Positions 42,941 to 50,138 of a DNA stretch of 64,000 nt are shown here, piece by piece. Position 1 is the stretch's first letter; the number at the start of each line of letters is the position of its first letter. The notes under the pieces are model-generated. The model made no database searches. It was not told where the DNA came from and saw nothing but the letters and a program-made list of their open reading frames with translations. Both the position numbers and the translations under genes were made by a program. The DNA is from Aquamicrobium aerolatum DSM 21857 (lineage in GTDB: Bacteria; Pseudomonadota; Alphaproteobacteria; Rhizobiales; Rhizobiaceae), in NCBI RefSeq assembly GCF_900113935.1, contig NZ_FORF01000004.1, positions 1-64,000 of the forward strand, written 5' to 3'.

Positions 42941-44107
42941 ATGGGTTGGAACTGGCCATGGGCGAAAGCTTCCCAAGCGATAGAGCGGGATGCGGGCGTG
43001 GAACGCAAGTCGGGCGGCGGTTTCGTTTCCCTGCACGCGCAGGGCGAGCCGACATGGACGCGCAGTGATTATGGCGCGCTGGCGCGGGAAGGCTTCATGC
43101 GCAATCCGGTGGTGCATCGGGCGGTGCGGATGATCGCCGAAGCGGCGGCGGCGGTGCCGTGGCTGCTTTATGAAGACACGTCCGAACTGAGCGCGCATCC
43201 GATGCTGGCGCTGCTCGGCCAGCCCAATGGACGGCAGGGCGGCATCGCATTTCTGGAAACGCTGTACGGGCACCTGCTGATGGCGGGCAACGCCTATGTC
43301 GAAGTCGTCGAGGCCGGAGAGGCGCGCGAACTGCATCTGCTGCGGCCCGACCGGGTGACTATGGTGACAGACGCGGCGGGATGGCCGGTCGGGCTGGATT
43401 ATCGCCAGGGCAACGCGAAGCGCCGTGTGAATCTTGGCGGACACGAAAGCGCAATGCAGTTGCGGCTGTTCCACCCGCTCGACGACCATTATGGCTTTGC
43501 GCCGTTGCGTGCCGCGCTGATGGCGCTCGATACGCACAATTCGGCGAGCCGCTGGAACAAGGCGCTGCTCGATAATTCGGCCCGGCCCTCCGGCGCGCTG
43601 GTCTATGCCCCCAAGGATGGCGGCAATTTGACCGAAGACCAGTATGACCGGCTCAAAGCTGAGCTTGAGGAAGGCTATTCGGGCGCAAGCCGCGCCGGGC
43701 GGCCGATGCTGCTGGAAGGTGGGCTCGACTGGAAGGCGATGGGCCTGACGCCGAAGGACATGGACTTCGTCGAGGCGCGCAATGGCGCAAGCCGCGACAT
43801 TGCGCTCGCCTTCGGCGTGCCGCCGATGATCCTCGGCATTCCGGGCGACAATACCTACGCCAATTATCAGGAGGCCAACCGCGCCTTCTACCGCATGACG
43901 GTGCTGCCGCTGGTGATGCGCACCGCTTCCGAATTTTCCGCCTGGCTGGGACCGCGTTACGGCGACCGGCTGAGGCTAGCCTGCGACGCCGACCAGATCG
44001 ACGGCCTTGCCGCCGAACGCGAGGCGCTGTGGGCGCGGCTGGGGGCAGCCGAATTCCTTTCCGACGACGAGAAGAGGGAGGCAGTCGGCTATGGTCCTCG
44101 CAACTGA
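42941..44107 (+). CDS. GTA portal protein, HK97 family (g3)
   Basis: 388 residues. HK97-type portal features include RNPVVHRAVRMIAEAAAAVP near residue 55 and HPLDDHYGFAPLRAALMALD near 175, plus GASRDIALAFGVPPMILGIP at about 285, typical of this family. The portal is the ring through which DNA enters the head. It starts 13 bases after the terminase and is followed by an overlapping small membrane gene. Confidence 0.94.
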   Translation: MGWNWPWAKASQAIERDAGVERKSGGGFVSLHAQGEPTWTRSDYGALAREGFMRNPVVHRAVRMIAEAAAAVPWLLYEDTSELSAHPMLALLGQPNGRQGGIAFLETLYGHLLMAGNAYVEVVEAGEARELHLLRPDRVTMVTDAAGWPVGLDYRQGNAKRRVNLGGHESAMQLRLFHPLDDHYGFAPLRAALMALDTHNSASRWNKALLDNSARPSGALVYAPKDGGNLTEDQYDRLKAELEEGYSGASRAGRPMLLEGGLDWKAMGLTPKDMDFVEARNGASRDIALAFGVPPMILGIPGDNTYANYQEANRAFYRMTVLPLVMRTASEFSAWLGPRYGDRLRLACDADQIDGLAAEREALWARLGAAEFLSDDEKREAVGYGPRN

Positions 44108-44459
44108 GCGCCCTGCGGCGCGGGAAGCAATCCTGATGGTTGATCCATTCTGGCTGTGGCTGGCCAAGGCGGCAGGCGCCGTCGCCGGCTCGGCAATCTC
44201 ACTTGGTTATGTGTTGCCGGCTGAACGGCGCGAGGCGGGTATTCGCTTTGGTGTCGGCGTGGCGGCCGGGCTGGTGTTCGGCGGCACGGTGGGCCTGAAA
44301 ATCGCGGTCGAACTCGGCATTGCCGACAGTCTCGGGCCGTTCGAGCTGGTGCTGATGGGGTCGGCAGCGGCGAGCCTGTGCGCCTGGTGGGCGCTCGGCC
44401 TGATCCTGCGCGCCTTCAAGGTTTCCGGGCAGAAGAGGAGCGGCCATGGGCGCTCGTGA
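44091..44459 (+). CDS. small membrane protein, DUF6107-like (g3.5 position)
   Basis: 122 residues from the ATG at 44091 (GGGAGG upstream), or 107 from 44136. It has three hydrophobic segments: LWLAKAAGAVAGSAISLGYV, VAAGLVFGGTVGLKIAVE and LVLMGSAAASLCAWWALGLI. I associate it with DUF6107, a small family found between portal and protease genes in rhizobial GTA clusters. Role unknown; it overlaps both neighbours (17 bases with the portal, 14 with the protease). Confidence 0.7.
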   Translation: MVLATERPAAREAILMVDPFWLWLAKAAGAVAGSAISLGYVLPAERREAGIRFGVGVAAGLVFGGTVGLKIAVELGIADSLGPFELVLMGSAAASLCAWWALGLILRAFKVSGQKRSGHGRS

Positions 44460-45111
44460 ACGCAAATTCGTCGATGTCGCCATCGACGCGGTGGCGCAGG
44501 ACGGCACGTTCTCCGGCTATGCCAGCCTGTTCGGCAAGCCGGATCTGGCGCAGGATGTGGTGGAGCCGGGGGCGTTTGCGCGCTCGCTGCGCCAGCGCGG
44601 GGCGGGCGGCGTGCGCATGCTCTACCAGCATGATCCGGCGGAGCCGCTCGGCACCTGGCTGGAACTGCGCGAGGATGCGCGCGGCCTGTTCGTGCGCGGA
44701 CAATTGACGCCGGGAGTGGGCCGCGCCCGCGAGGTGCGCGAACTGATGCGCAGCGGCGCACTCGACGGGCTGTCGATCGGCTTTCGCACGGTGAAGGCGC
44801 GCAAGGACACGGGCTCGGGCCTGCGCCGTATCCTCGAAGCCGATCTGTGGGAGATTTCCGTCGTCACCTTTCCGATGCTGCCGGGGGCGCGCATTAACGC
44901 CGTCAAGGGCGCGGCGGCGGACCTGCCGACGGTGCGGGAATTCGAAAATTGGCTGACGCGGGACGCGAAGCTGACACGGGCAGAGGCGCGCACGGTGATT
45001 GCGCGCGGCTATGCCAGCCTGATGCGCAAGCGGGACGCCGCGCGGGACACACAGGACGGGCTCGCGGAACGTATCCGCCGGGCCGCTCGACTGATCGAAA
45101 CAAGGGATTGA
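44446..45111 (+). CDS. GTA prohead protease, HK97 family (g4)
   Basis: 221 residues. The S78/HK97 protease pattern is visible: FSGYASLFGKPDLAQDVVEP at about 24, MLYQHDPAEPLGTW (about 63, catalytic His) and LDGLSIGFRTV (about 107, catalytic Ser). It processes the capsid protein and scaffold during head maturation. It is 5 bases before the capsid gene. Confidence 0.94.
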   Translation: MGARERKFVDVAIDAVAQDGTFSGYASLFGKPDLAQDVVEPGAFARSLRQRGAGGVRMLYQHDPAEPLGTWLELREDARGLFVRGQLTPGVGRAREVRELMRSGALDGLSIGFRTVKARKDTGSGLRRILEADLWEISVVTFPMLPGARINAVKGAAADLPTVREFENWLTRDAKLTRAEARTVIARGYASLMRKRDAARDTQDGLAERIRRAARLIETRD

Positions 45112-45116
45112 GCCAG

Positions 45117-46373
45117 ATGACCAGCAAGATGGTTGCGCCGGAAATGAAGGCCGATGCGGGTGGCTATGCCACGCTGTCGGACGCCTTCGACGACTTCATG
45201 ACCACTTTCACGCAGTTTCGCGACGACAATGACCGCCGTCTGCGCGAGATCGAAACCCGCAAGAGCGCCGATGTCGTGACCAGCGACAAGGTCGACCGCA
45301 TCAATGACGCGCTCGACCGCCAGAAGCGCCAGCTCGATGAAATGGCGCTGAAGCGCGCACGCCCGGCGCTCGGCGATGGACGCGAAATGTCGGCGGCGGC
45401 GCTGGAGCGCAAGCAGGCATTCGAGACCTATATGCGCACCGGCGAGGAACGCGCGCTGCGCGGGCTGGAAGCCAAGGACATGTCGGGCGGCTCCGGTCCC
45501 GATGGCGGCTATGTCGTGCCGGACGAGGTGGAAATCGAGATCGGGCGTCGTCTGGCAGCCCTGTCGCCGATCCGCTCGATTGCCAGCGTACGGCAGGTGT
45601 CGAGCGCGCTCTACAAAAAGTCGTTCATGACGACCGGGCCGGTGGTCGGCTGGGTCGGCGAGACGGCGGTGCGGCCGAAAACGGCCTCGCCGGTGCTCGA
45701 TGCGCTGCAGTTCCCGACGGCGGAGCTTTACGCCATGCCGGCGGCGACGCCTGCCTTGCTCGACGATGCGGTGGTCGATCTCGACCAGTGGATCGCCAGC
45801 GAGGTCGAGGCGGCCTTTGCCGAGCAGGAAGGCAAGGCGTTTGTCACCGGCGACGGCAGCAACAAGCCGCGCGGGTTCCTCGACTATGACCAGGTTGCGG
45901 AAACCGGCTGGGCCTGGAGCAAGATCGGCTATGTCGCCAGCGGCGCGGCGGGCGAGTTCGCCGCCAGCAACCCGTCCGACAAGCTGATCGACCTCGTCTA
46001 TGCGCTGAAGGCGGGATATCGCCAGAACGCGCATTGGGTGATGAACCGCAAGACGCAAGCCGCGATCCGCAAGATGAAGGACGTCGACGGCAATTATCTG
46101 TGGCAGCCGCCGGCGACCGCAGGCGGACGCGCGATGCTGATGGGCTTCCCGCTGGTCGAGGCGGAGGACATGCCGGATGTGGCGGCGGACTCCGCGTCCA
46201 TCGCCTTCGGTGATTTCCGGCGCGGCTATCTGGTGGTCGACCGTGCGGGGGTGCGCGTGTTGCGCGATCCGTATTCGGCGAAGCCTTACGTGCTGTTCTA
46301 CACCACCAAGCGCGTTGGCGGCGGCATGCAGGATTTCGACGCAATCAAGCTGATGAAGTTTTCGGCAAGCTGA
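45117..46373 (+). CDS. GTA major capsid protein, HK97 family (g5)
   Basis: 418 residues from the ATG at 45117; the frame extends upstream only as shadow of the protease gene. About residues 1-115 are charged and coiled-coil, the scaffold-like delta domain that the protease would remove. The mature part starts near GGSGPDGGYVVPDEVEIEIG (about 125), the classic HK97 capsid start, and has GKAFVTGDGSNKPRGFLDYD (about 240). It forms the head shell. A strong terminator-like hairpin follows 24 bases after the stop. Confidence 0.95.
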   Translation: MTSKMVAPEMKADAGGYATLSDAFDDFMTTFTQFRDDNDRRLREIETRKSADVVTSDKVDRINDALDRQKRQLDEMALKRARPALGDGREMSAAALERKQAFETYMRTGEERALRGLEAKDMSGGSGPDGGYVVPDEVEIEIGRRLAALSPIRSIASVRQVSSALYKKSFMTTGPVVGWVGETAVRPKTASPVLDALQFPTAELYAMPAATPALLDDAVVDLDQWIASEVEAAFAEQEGKAFVTGDGSNKPRGFLDYDQVAETGWAWSKIGYVASGAAGEFAASNPSDKLIDLVYALKAGYRQNAHWVMNRKTQAAIRKMKDVDGNYLWQPPATAGGRAMLMGFPLVEAEDMPDVAADSASIAFGDFRRGYLVVDRAGVRVLRDPYSAKPYVLFYTTKRVGGGMQDFDAIKLMKFSAS

Positions 46374-46397
46374 GCCCAGGCTGCACTGCATGGTTTG

Positions 46398-46429
46398 ACG
46401 GCCCCGGATGTCTTGTCCGGGGCCGTTTT
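46398..46429 (+). terminator. strong hairpin with short T run after the capsid gene
   Basis: ACGGCCCCGGA (46398-46408) pairs perfectly with TCCGGGGCCGT (46416-46426) around a 7-base loop, followed by TTTT. It is a good intrinsic terminator in the middle of the GTA operon. Partial read-through would give more capsid than tail genes; the downstream gene starts at 46459. Confidence 0.75.
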
Positions 46430-46458
46430 CGTTGAAACATCCGAATGTTGAGGTCAGC

Positions 46459-47022
46459 ATGACGCTTTTCCGAACCGTGCCGCCGGAGGCGGAGCCGGTG
46501 CTGCTCACCGAAGCCAAGCAGAATCTGCGTCTCGACCATGACGCCGAGGACGGTCTGCTCAACGGGCTGATCCGCGCCGCGCGCGAAGAGGTCGAGGCGG
46601 CCTGCGGACTGGCGCTGGTCGAACAGGGCTGGCGGCTGGCGCTCGACGAACTGCCGACTTCGGGCGTCGTGTTGCTACGGCGGCATCCGGTGCGCGAGGT
46701 GACGTCCGTGACCGTGTATGATGCCGATGGCGCGGGATCGCTGGTCGACCCGTCGCGCTATCGGCTGGAGCCGCAGGCGCGACCGGCGCGGCTGGTGTTT
46801 GCCGGCCCGCTGCACGATGCGCAGAATGGCATCGAGATCGACTTTACCGCCGGTTTCGGCGAGGCGGCGACCGATGTGCCGGACCTTCTGAAACGCGCGA
46901 TCCATGTTCTGGTGGCGCACTGGTTCGAGTTTCGCGCCAGCTTTGGCGCGAGCCAGCAGCCGGTGTCGTTCCCAAGTGGGTATGAGCGGCTGATCGCGCC
47001 GTGGCGGCTGCGGAGGCTGTAG
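46459..47022 (+). CDS. GTA head-tail connector (g6, phage gp6/gp8-like)
   Basis: 187 residues from the ATG at 46459, with GAGG upstream. It shows the family pattern: LTEAKQNLRLDHDAEDGLLN (about 16-35), AAREEVEAACGLAL, and a C-terminal DLLKRAIHVLVAHWFEFR. These adaptors bind the portal ring and provide the bridge to the tail. It is the first gene after the capsid hairpin. Confidence 0.88.
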   Translation: MTLFRTVPPEAEPVLLTEAKQNLRLDHDAEDGLLNGLIRAAREEVEAACGLALVEQGWRLALDELPTSGVVLLRRHPVREVTSVTVYDADGAGSLVDPSRYRLEPQARPARLVFAGPLHDAQNGIEIDFTAGFGEAATDVPDLLKRAIHVLVAHWFEFRASFGASQQPVSFPSGYERLIAPWRLRRL

Positions 47023-47358
47023 ATGCGCGGCGAATTCATCGATCCGGGCGCGTTTCGTCATGAGCTGGTGCTGGAAACGGCAACGCTCACCGGCGACGGC
47101 GCGGGCGGGCATCAAAAGACATGGGCCGAGGCGGCGACTTTTCTGGCGCGGGTAGAGCCGGTGTCGGCGCAATCGCGTTTCGGCGCCGATCAGACGCTGG
47201 AGAGCGTGACGCATCGGGTGACGCTGCGGATGCGTGGCGGTGTCGAAGCGGGGATGCGGCTGCGGCGCGGAGGCCGGGTGTACGACATCGTGACGGTGCA
47301 CGATCCGGATGAAAGCGGACGCTATCTCGTCTGCCGCGTGCGCGAGGCGCTGCCATGA
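47023..47358 (+). CDS. GTA head closure/stopper protein (g7)
   Basis: 111 residues of the phage head-tail adaptor family (SPP1 gp16-like): LVLETATLTGDGAGGHQKTW (about 15-34), then ESVTHRVTLRMRGGVEAGMR and YDIVTVHDPDESGRYL. It begins directly after the g6 stop and overlaps the next small gene by 4 bases. Confidence 0.88.
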   Translation: MRGEFIDPGAFRHELVLETATLTGDGAGGHQKTWAEAATFLARVEPVSAQSRFGADQTLESVTHRVTLRMRGGVEAGMRLRRGGRVYDIVTVHDPDESGRYLVCRVREALP

Positions 47359-47513
47359 AGGTGACGATGCGGTTGACGCTCGACGATCTGGTGCGGGCGC
47401 TGCGCGGCAAGGCGCACCAGCTCGCCGAAGAAGTGGAGGCCGGGGAGCGCCGCGTTGATGCGGCAGCAACCGGGCGAGTGAAGGAGGCACGCGATGACCT
47501 CACCGGCACTTGA
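47355..47513 (+). CDS. small GTA gene between g7 and g8
   Basis: 52 residues. It starts MKVTMRLTLDDLVRALRG and ends ARDDLTGT, with a helical charged centre. It overlaps g7 by 4 bases and g8 by 20 bases, with the strong g8 ribosome site inside it. Its phase and coupling argue for a real gene, but it is short and I know of no family for it. Role unknown. Confidence 0.5.
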   Translation: MKVTMRLTLDDLVRALRGKAHQLAEEVEAGERRVDAAATGRVKEARDDLTGT

Positions 47514-47904
47514 ACTGCAACAGGCGGTGTTTGTCGCGCTGTCCGGCGATGCGGCCCTGGTGGCGATGCTCGGGCCGGACCGCATCCACGACCATGCGCC
47601 GGCGAGCGTTGCGTTTCCCTACATCACTTTCGGGCGAAGCGCGGTCGAGGACTGGAGCACGACCACGGAAGACGGCAGCGAGCATCTGTTCTCGCTGCAT
47701 GTCTGGTCGAAGGCGGACGGCAAGAAGCAGGCGCTGGAGATCATGGAACTGGCCCGCGCTGCATTGCACGACGCAAGCCTTGTGCTGGCAAGCCATCGGC
47801 TCGTGAACTTGCGCGCCGAGGCGGCAGAGGTGCGGTTCAACGACGACCACGCGGTCTATCACGGCGTGGTGCGGTTTCGGGCGATTACGGAAAATGGGCA
47901 GTAG
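47494..47904 (+). CDS. GTA tail terminator, DUF3168 (g8)
   Basis: 136 residues with AAGGAGG just upstream. DUF3168 features: PALELQQAVFVALSGDAALV, then FPYITFGRSAVEDWSTTTED and HLFSLHVWSKADGKKQALEI. In R. capsulatus GTA the product sits at the top of the tail tube. It is followed by a 63-base gap with an imperfect repeat-rich hairpin. Confidence 0.9.
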   Translation: MTSPALELQQAVFVALSGDAALVAMLGPDRIHDHAPASVAFPYITFGRSAVEDWSTTTEDGSEHLFSLHVWSKADGKKQALEIMELARAALHDASLVLASHRLVNLRAEAAEVRFNDDHAVYHGVVRFRAITENGQ

Positions 47905-47967
47905 GCAATAGGCAGTCGGCAGCGGGGTTTGCCTGCTGCCCACTGCCCCAAAGATGGGAGGCTCGCT
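47905..47967 (+). repeat. GGCAGT-rich hairpin between g8 and g9
   Basis: The sequence around 47895-47946 has repeated GGCAGT/GGCAAT units that fold back on GCCTGCTGCCCACTGCCC to make a long imperfect stem. It sits just before the GTG start of g9 and its ribosome site and could affect translation or be a dispersed element inserted between the genes. Confidence 0.4.
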
Positions 47968-48381
47968 GTGGGAGCACAGAAGGGCAAGGATCTGCTGTTG
48001 AAGATCGACAGCACGGGGGCGGGGGTGTTCGTCACCGTGGCGGGGCTGCGCACCAAGCGGCTTTCGTTCAACAGCGAGACGGTGAACATCACGGATTCCG
48101 AATCCGTCGGGCGCTGGCGTGAACTGCTGGGTGGCGCAGGGGTGCAGCGCGCGTCGTTGAGCGGGGCGGGGATCTTCAAGGATGCGCAGTCGGATGCGCT
48201 GATCCGGGCGAATTTCTTCGGCAGCGTCATCGTTGCCTGGCAGATCGTGGTGCCGGATTTCGGCATCGTCGAAGGACCGTTTCAGGTGACGGCGCTGGAA
48301 TATACCGGCAATCATGATGGCGAAATCACCTTCGACATGGCGCTGGAATCGGCTGGCGCGCTGACCTTCGGAGCGGCGTGA
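47968..48381 (+). CDS. GTA major tail tube protein (g9)
   Basis: 137 residues from a GTG at 47968 with GGGAGG upstream; the earlier ATG is in the repeat-rich gap. It matches the TP901-1-type major tail protein family: GKDLLLKIDSTGAGVFVTVA, SFNSETVNITDSESVGRWRE, with the C-terminal EITFDMALESAGALTFG. It forms the tail tube rings. Confidence 0.9.
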   Translation: MGAQKGKDLLLKIDSTGAGVFVTVAGLRTKRLSFNSETVNITDSESVGRWRELLGGAGVQRASLSGAGIFKDAQSDALIRANFFGSVIVAWQIVVPDFGIVEGPFQVTALEYTGNHDGEITFDMALESAGALTFGAA

Positions 48382-48713
48382 TGGCGAATGCGCGGCGCGG
48401 GGAAATCGAGGCTGTCATCGACGGGCGGGCGCAGGTGCTGTGCCTGACACTGGGGGCGCTGGCGGAACTGGAGACGGCGTTCGCGGTCGACAATCTGGCG
48501 GCGCTGGCGCAGCGTTTTGCGACCGGAGAACTCGCCGCGCGCGATCTGATCCGGGTTATCGGCGCGGGGTTGCGCGGCGGGGGCGCCAGCGTCAGCGACG
48601 ACGAGGTGGCGGCGATGCAGTTTGACGGCGGGGTGGCGGGCTGCGCGCAAATGGTGGGCGCGTTGCTGGCTATCACGTTCGGCACGGCGGAGCGCGTACC
48701 AGCGGACCCCTGA
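48381..48713 (+). CDS. GTA tail assembly chaperone (g10)
   Basis: 110 residues from the ATG at 48381, which overlaps the g9 stop by one base. The family pattern is RRGEIEAVIDGRAQVLCLTL, then LGALAELETAFAVDNLAALA and VIGAGLRGGGASVSDDEVAA (GTA TAC family). It would coat the tape measure while the tail forms. It stops at TGA 48711-48713, where a -1 open frame continues (next entry). Confidence 0.88.
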   Translation: MANARRGEIEAVIDGRAQVLCLTLGALAELETAFAVDNLAALAQRFATGELAARDLIRVIGAGLRGGGASVSDDEVAAMQFDGGVAGCAQMVGALLAITFGTAERVPADP

Positions 48714-48943
48714 ACGCCGCGACAGGCGAAGCGCGCCGGTTTCCGTGGGACGATGTGATCGCCCTCGGGCTGGGCCTGTTGCGGCTATCGTCGCGCGATT
48801 TTTGGGCGATGACGCCGCTGGAGCTTTCGCATCTAGTGCGTGCCCACTCAGGCGGGATTGTAGAAGCGCCGGAGCGCAGCGCCGTCGAGACGCTGATGAA
48901 ACTCTTTCCCGATGTGAACAAGGGCCAAATTCATGGCGGATGA
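48710..48943 (+). CDS. GTA second tail chaperone segment (rcc01693-like, DUF2376), probably reached by -1 frameshift
   Basis: In the -1 frame relative to g10 the sequence reads LNAATGEARRFPWDDVIALG and LGLLRLSSRDFWAMTPLELS, the conserved N-terminus of the rcc01693/Phage_TAC_6 family, and ends at 48943. The conserved part begins before the only normal start, a GTG at 48755, and no ATG or ribosome site precedes it. At 48707-48710 there are four C followed by TGA, so a tRNA on CCC can slip back one base onto CCC at the stop. That would make a fused g10 product; independent initiation from CTG at 48710 or GTG at 48755 is the alternative. Confidence 0.7.
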   Translation: MNAATGEARRFPWDDVIALGLGLLRLSSRDFWAMTPLELSHLVRAHSGGIVEAPERSAVETLMKLFPDVNKGQIHGG

Positions 48944-49502
48944 CAACGCGCGCGTGCAGGTGCGCATCGAGGCGGACACGCGGCCTTTCACCGATGCGAT
49001 GGCCGATCTTGGCCGGTTGTCGGCGTCGTTCGGCACCCAGCTGAGTGGCGCGATGAAGGACGCGGTGGTCGGTGGCAAGTCGCTGGAGGACGTGTTGCGG
49101 CGGGTGGGGATGAACCTTGCCGGCATGGCGCTGAACCAGGGGATGAAGCCGCTGACCAGTCTCGTCAGCGGCCGGATGGGCAGCATTTTGCCATTTGCCA
49201 ATGGTGGCGTCGTCGGCGGCGGCGTGACGCCTTTCGCCAGCGGCGGGGTGGTCGCCGCGCCGACCTATTTTCCGATGGGCGGGGGCCGCACCGGACTGAT
49301 GGGCGAGGCGGGGGCGGAAGCGATCCTGCCGCTGCAGCGCGGGCCGGACGGGCAGCTGGGCGTGGCGGCGGGCGGCGGCGGGCGCGGGGTCAATGTCGTG
49401 TTCAATGTGAGCACGCAGGACGCCGCCTCGTTTCGCAAATCGGAAGCGCAGATCACCGGCATGCTGGCGCGCGCGGTGTCGTGCGGCTCAAGAACTCTGT
49501 GA
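48933..49502 (+). CDS. GTA tape measure protein (g11)
   Basis: 189 residues, very short for a tape measure but usual for GTA tails. It has DNARVQVRIEADTRPFTDAM at the start, an Ala/Gly-rich middle (FANGGVVGGGVTPFASGGVV) and the family end FRKSEAQITGMLARAV. Length implies a short tail. It overlaps the preceding gene by 11 bases. Confidence 0.88.
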   Translation: MADDNARVQVRIEADTRPFTDAMADLGRLSASFGTQLSGAMKDAVVGGKSLEDVLRRVGMNLAGMALNQGMKPLTSLVSGRMGSILPFANGGVVGGGVTPFASGGVVAAPTYFPMGGGRTGLMGEAGAEAILPLQRGPDGQLGVAAGGGGRGVNVVFNVSTQDAASFRKSEAQITGMLARAVSCGSRTL

Positions 49503-49511
49503 GGCGGCGGG

Positions 49512-50138
49512 ATGGACAGCTTTCATGATGTGCGCTTTCCGGTGGCGGTGTCGTTCGGCGCGACGGGCGGGCCGGAACGGCGCACGGAGATCGTCGCGCT
49601 GACCTCGGGGCGCGAGCAGCGCAATCTGCGGCTGGCGCATTCGCGGCGGCATTTCGATGCCGGAACCGGGGTGCGCTCGCTCAACGATCTCTATGAGATC
49701 TTCGGGTTTTTCGAGGCGCGGCGCGGGGCCTTTCACGGCTTCCGGTTTCGCGATCCGTTCGACATGAAATCGTGCCGGCCGGACCAGCAACCGGCGGCAA
49801 GCGACCAGCAGATCGGGCTCGGCGATGGCGCGGCGACACAGTTTCAGCTGGTGAAATGGTATGGCGACGGTGCGGACGCCTATGCCCGCCCGATTCGCAA
49901 GCCGGTCGCCGAAACGGTGCGCGTGGCGGTCGATGGCGTCGAGACGAGCGATTTTTCGGTCGATCTTGCGACGGGGATGGTGACGCTGGCGACACCGCTC
50001 GGCGCGGGGCAGGTGGTCAGCGCCGGCTACGAATTCGACCTTGCGGCGCGGTTCGATGCCGAGCGCATCGAGGTGAGCCTGACGGCCTTCACGGCGGGGC
50101 AGATCCCGACCATTCCAATCGTGGAGATTTTGGCATGA
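49512..50138 (+). CDS. GTA distal tail protein, DUF2460 (g12)
   Basis: 208 residues of the TIGR02217/DUF2460 family: FHDVRFPVAVSFGATGGPER at the start, HSRRHFDAGTGVRSLNDLYE (about 42) and AARFDAERIEVSLTAF near the end. In the R. capsulatus structure the family member forms the distal tail ring. It overlaps g13 by 4 bases. Confidence 0.92.
   Translation: MDSFHDVRFPVAVSFGATGGPERRTEIVALTSGREQRNLRLAHSRRHFDAGTGVRSLNDLYEIFGFFEARRGAFHGFRFRDPFDMKSCRPDQQPAASDQQIGLGDGAATQFQLVKWYGDGADAYARPIRKPVAETVRVAVDGVETSDFSVDLATGMVTLATPLGAGQVVSAGYEFDLAARFDAERIEVSLTAFTAGQIPTIPIVEILA

Noticed and set aside
48622-49044. 140-codon frame across the g10/g11 junction
   Set aside because: Arg-rich shadow in the third frame; the two other frames hold conserved tail chaperone sequences.
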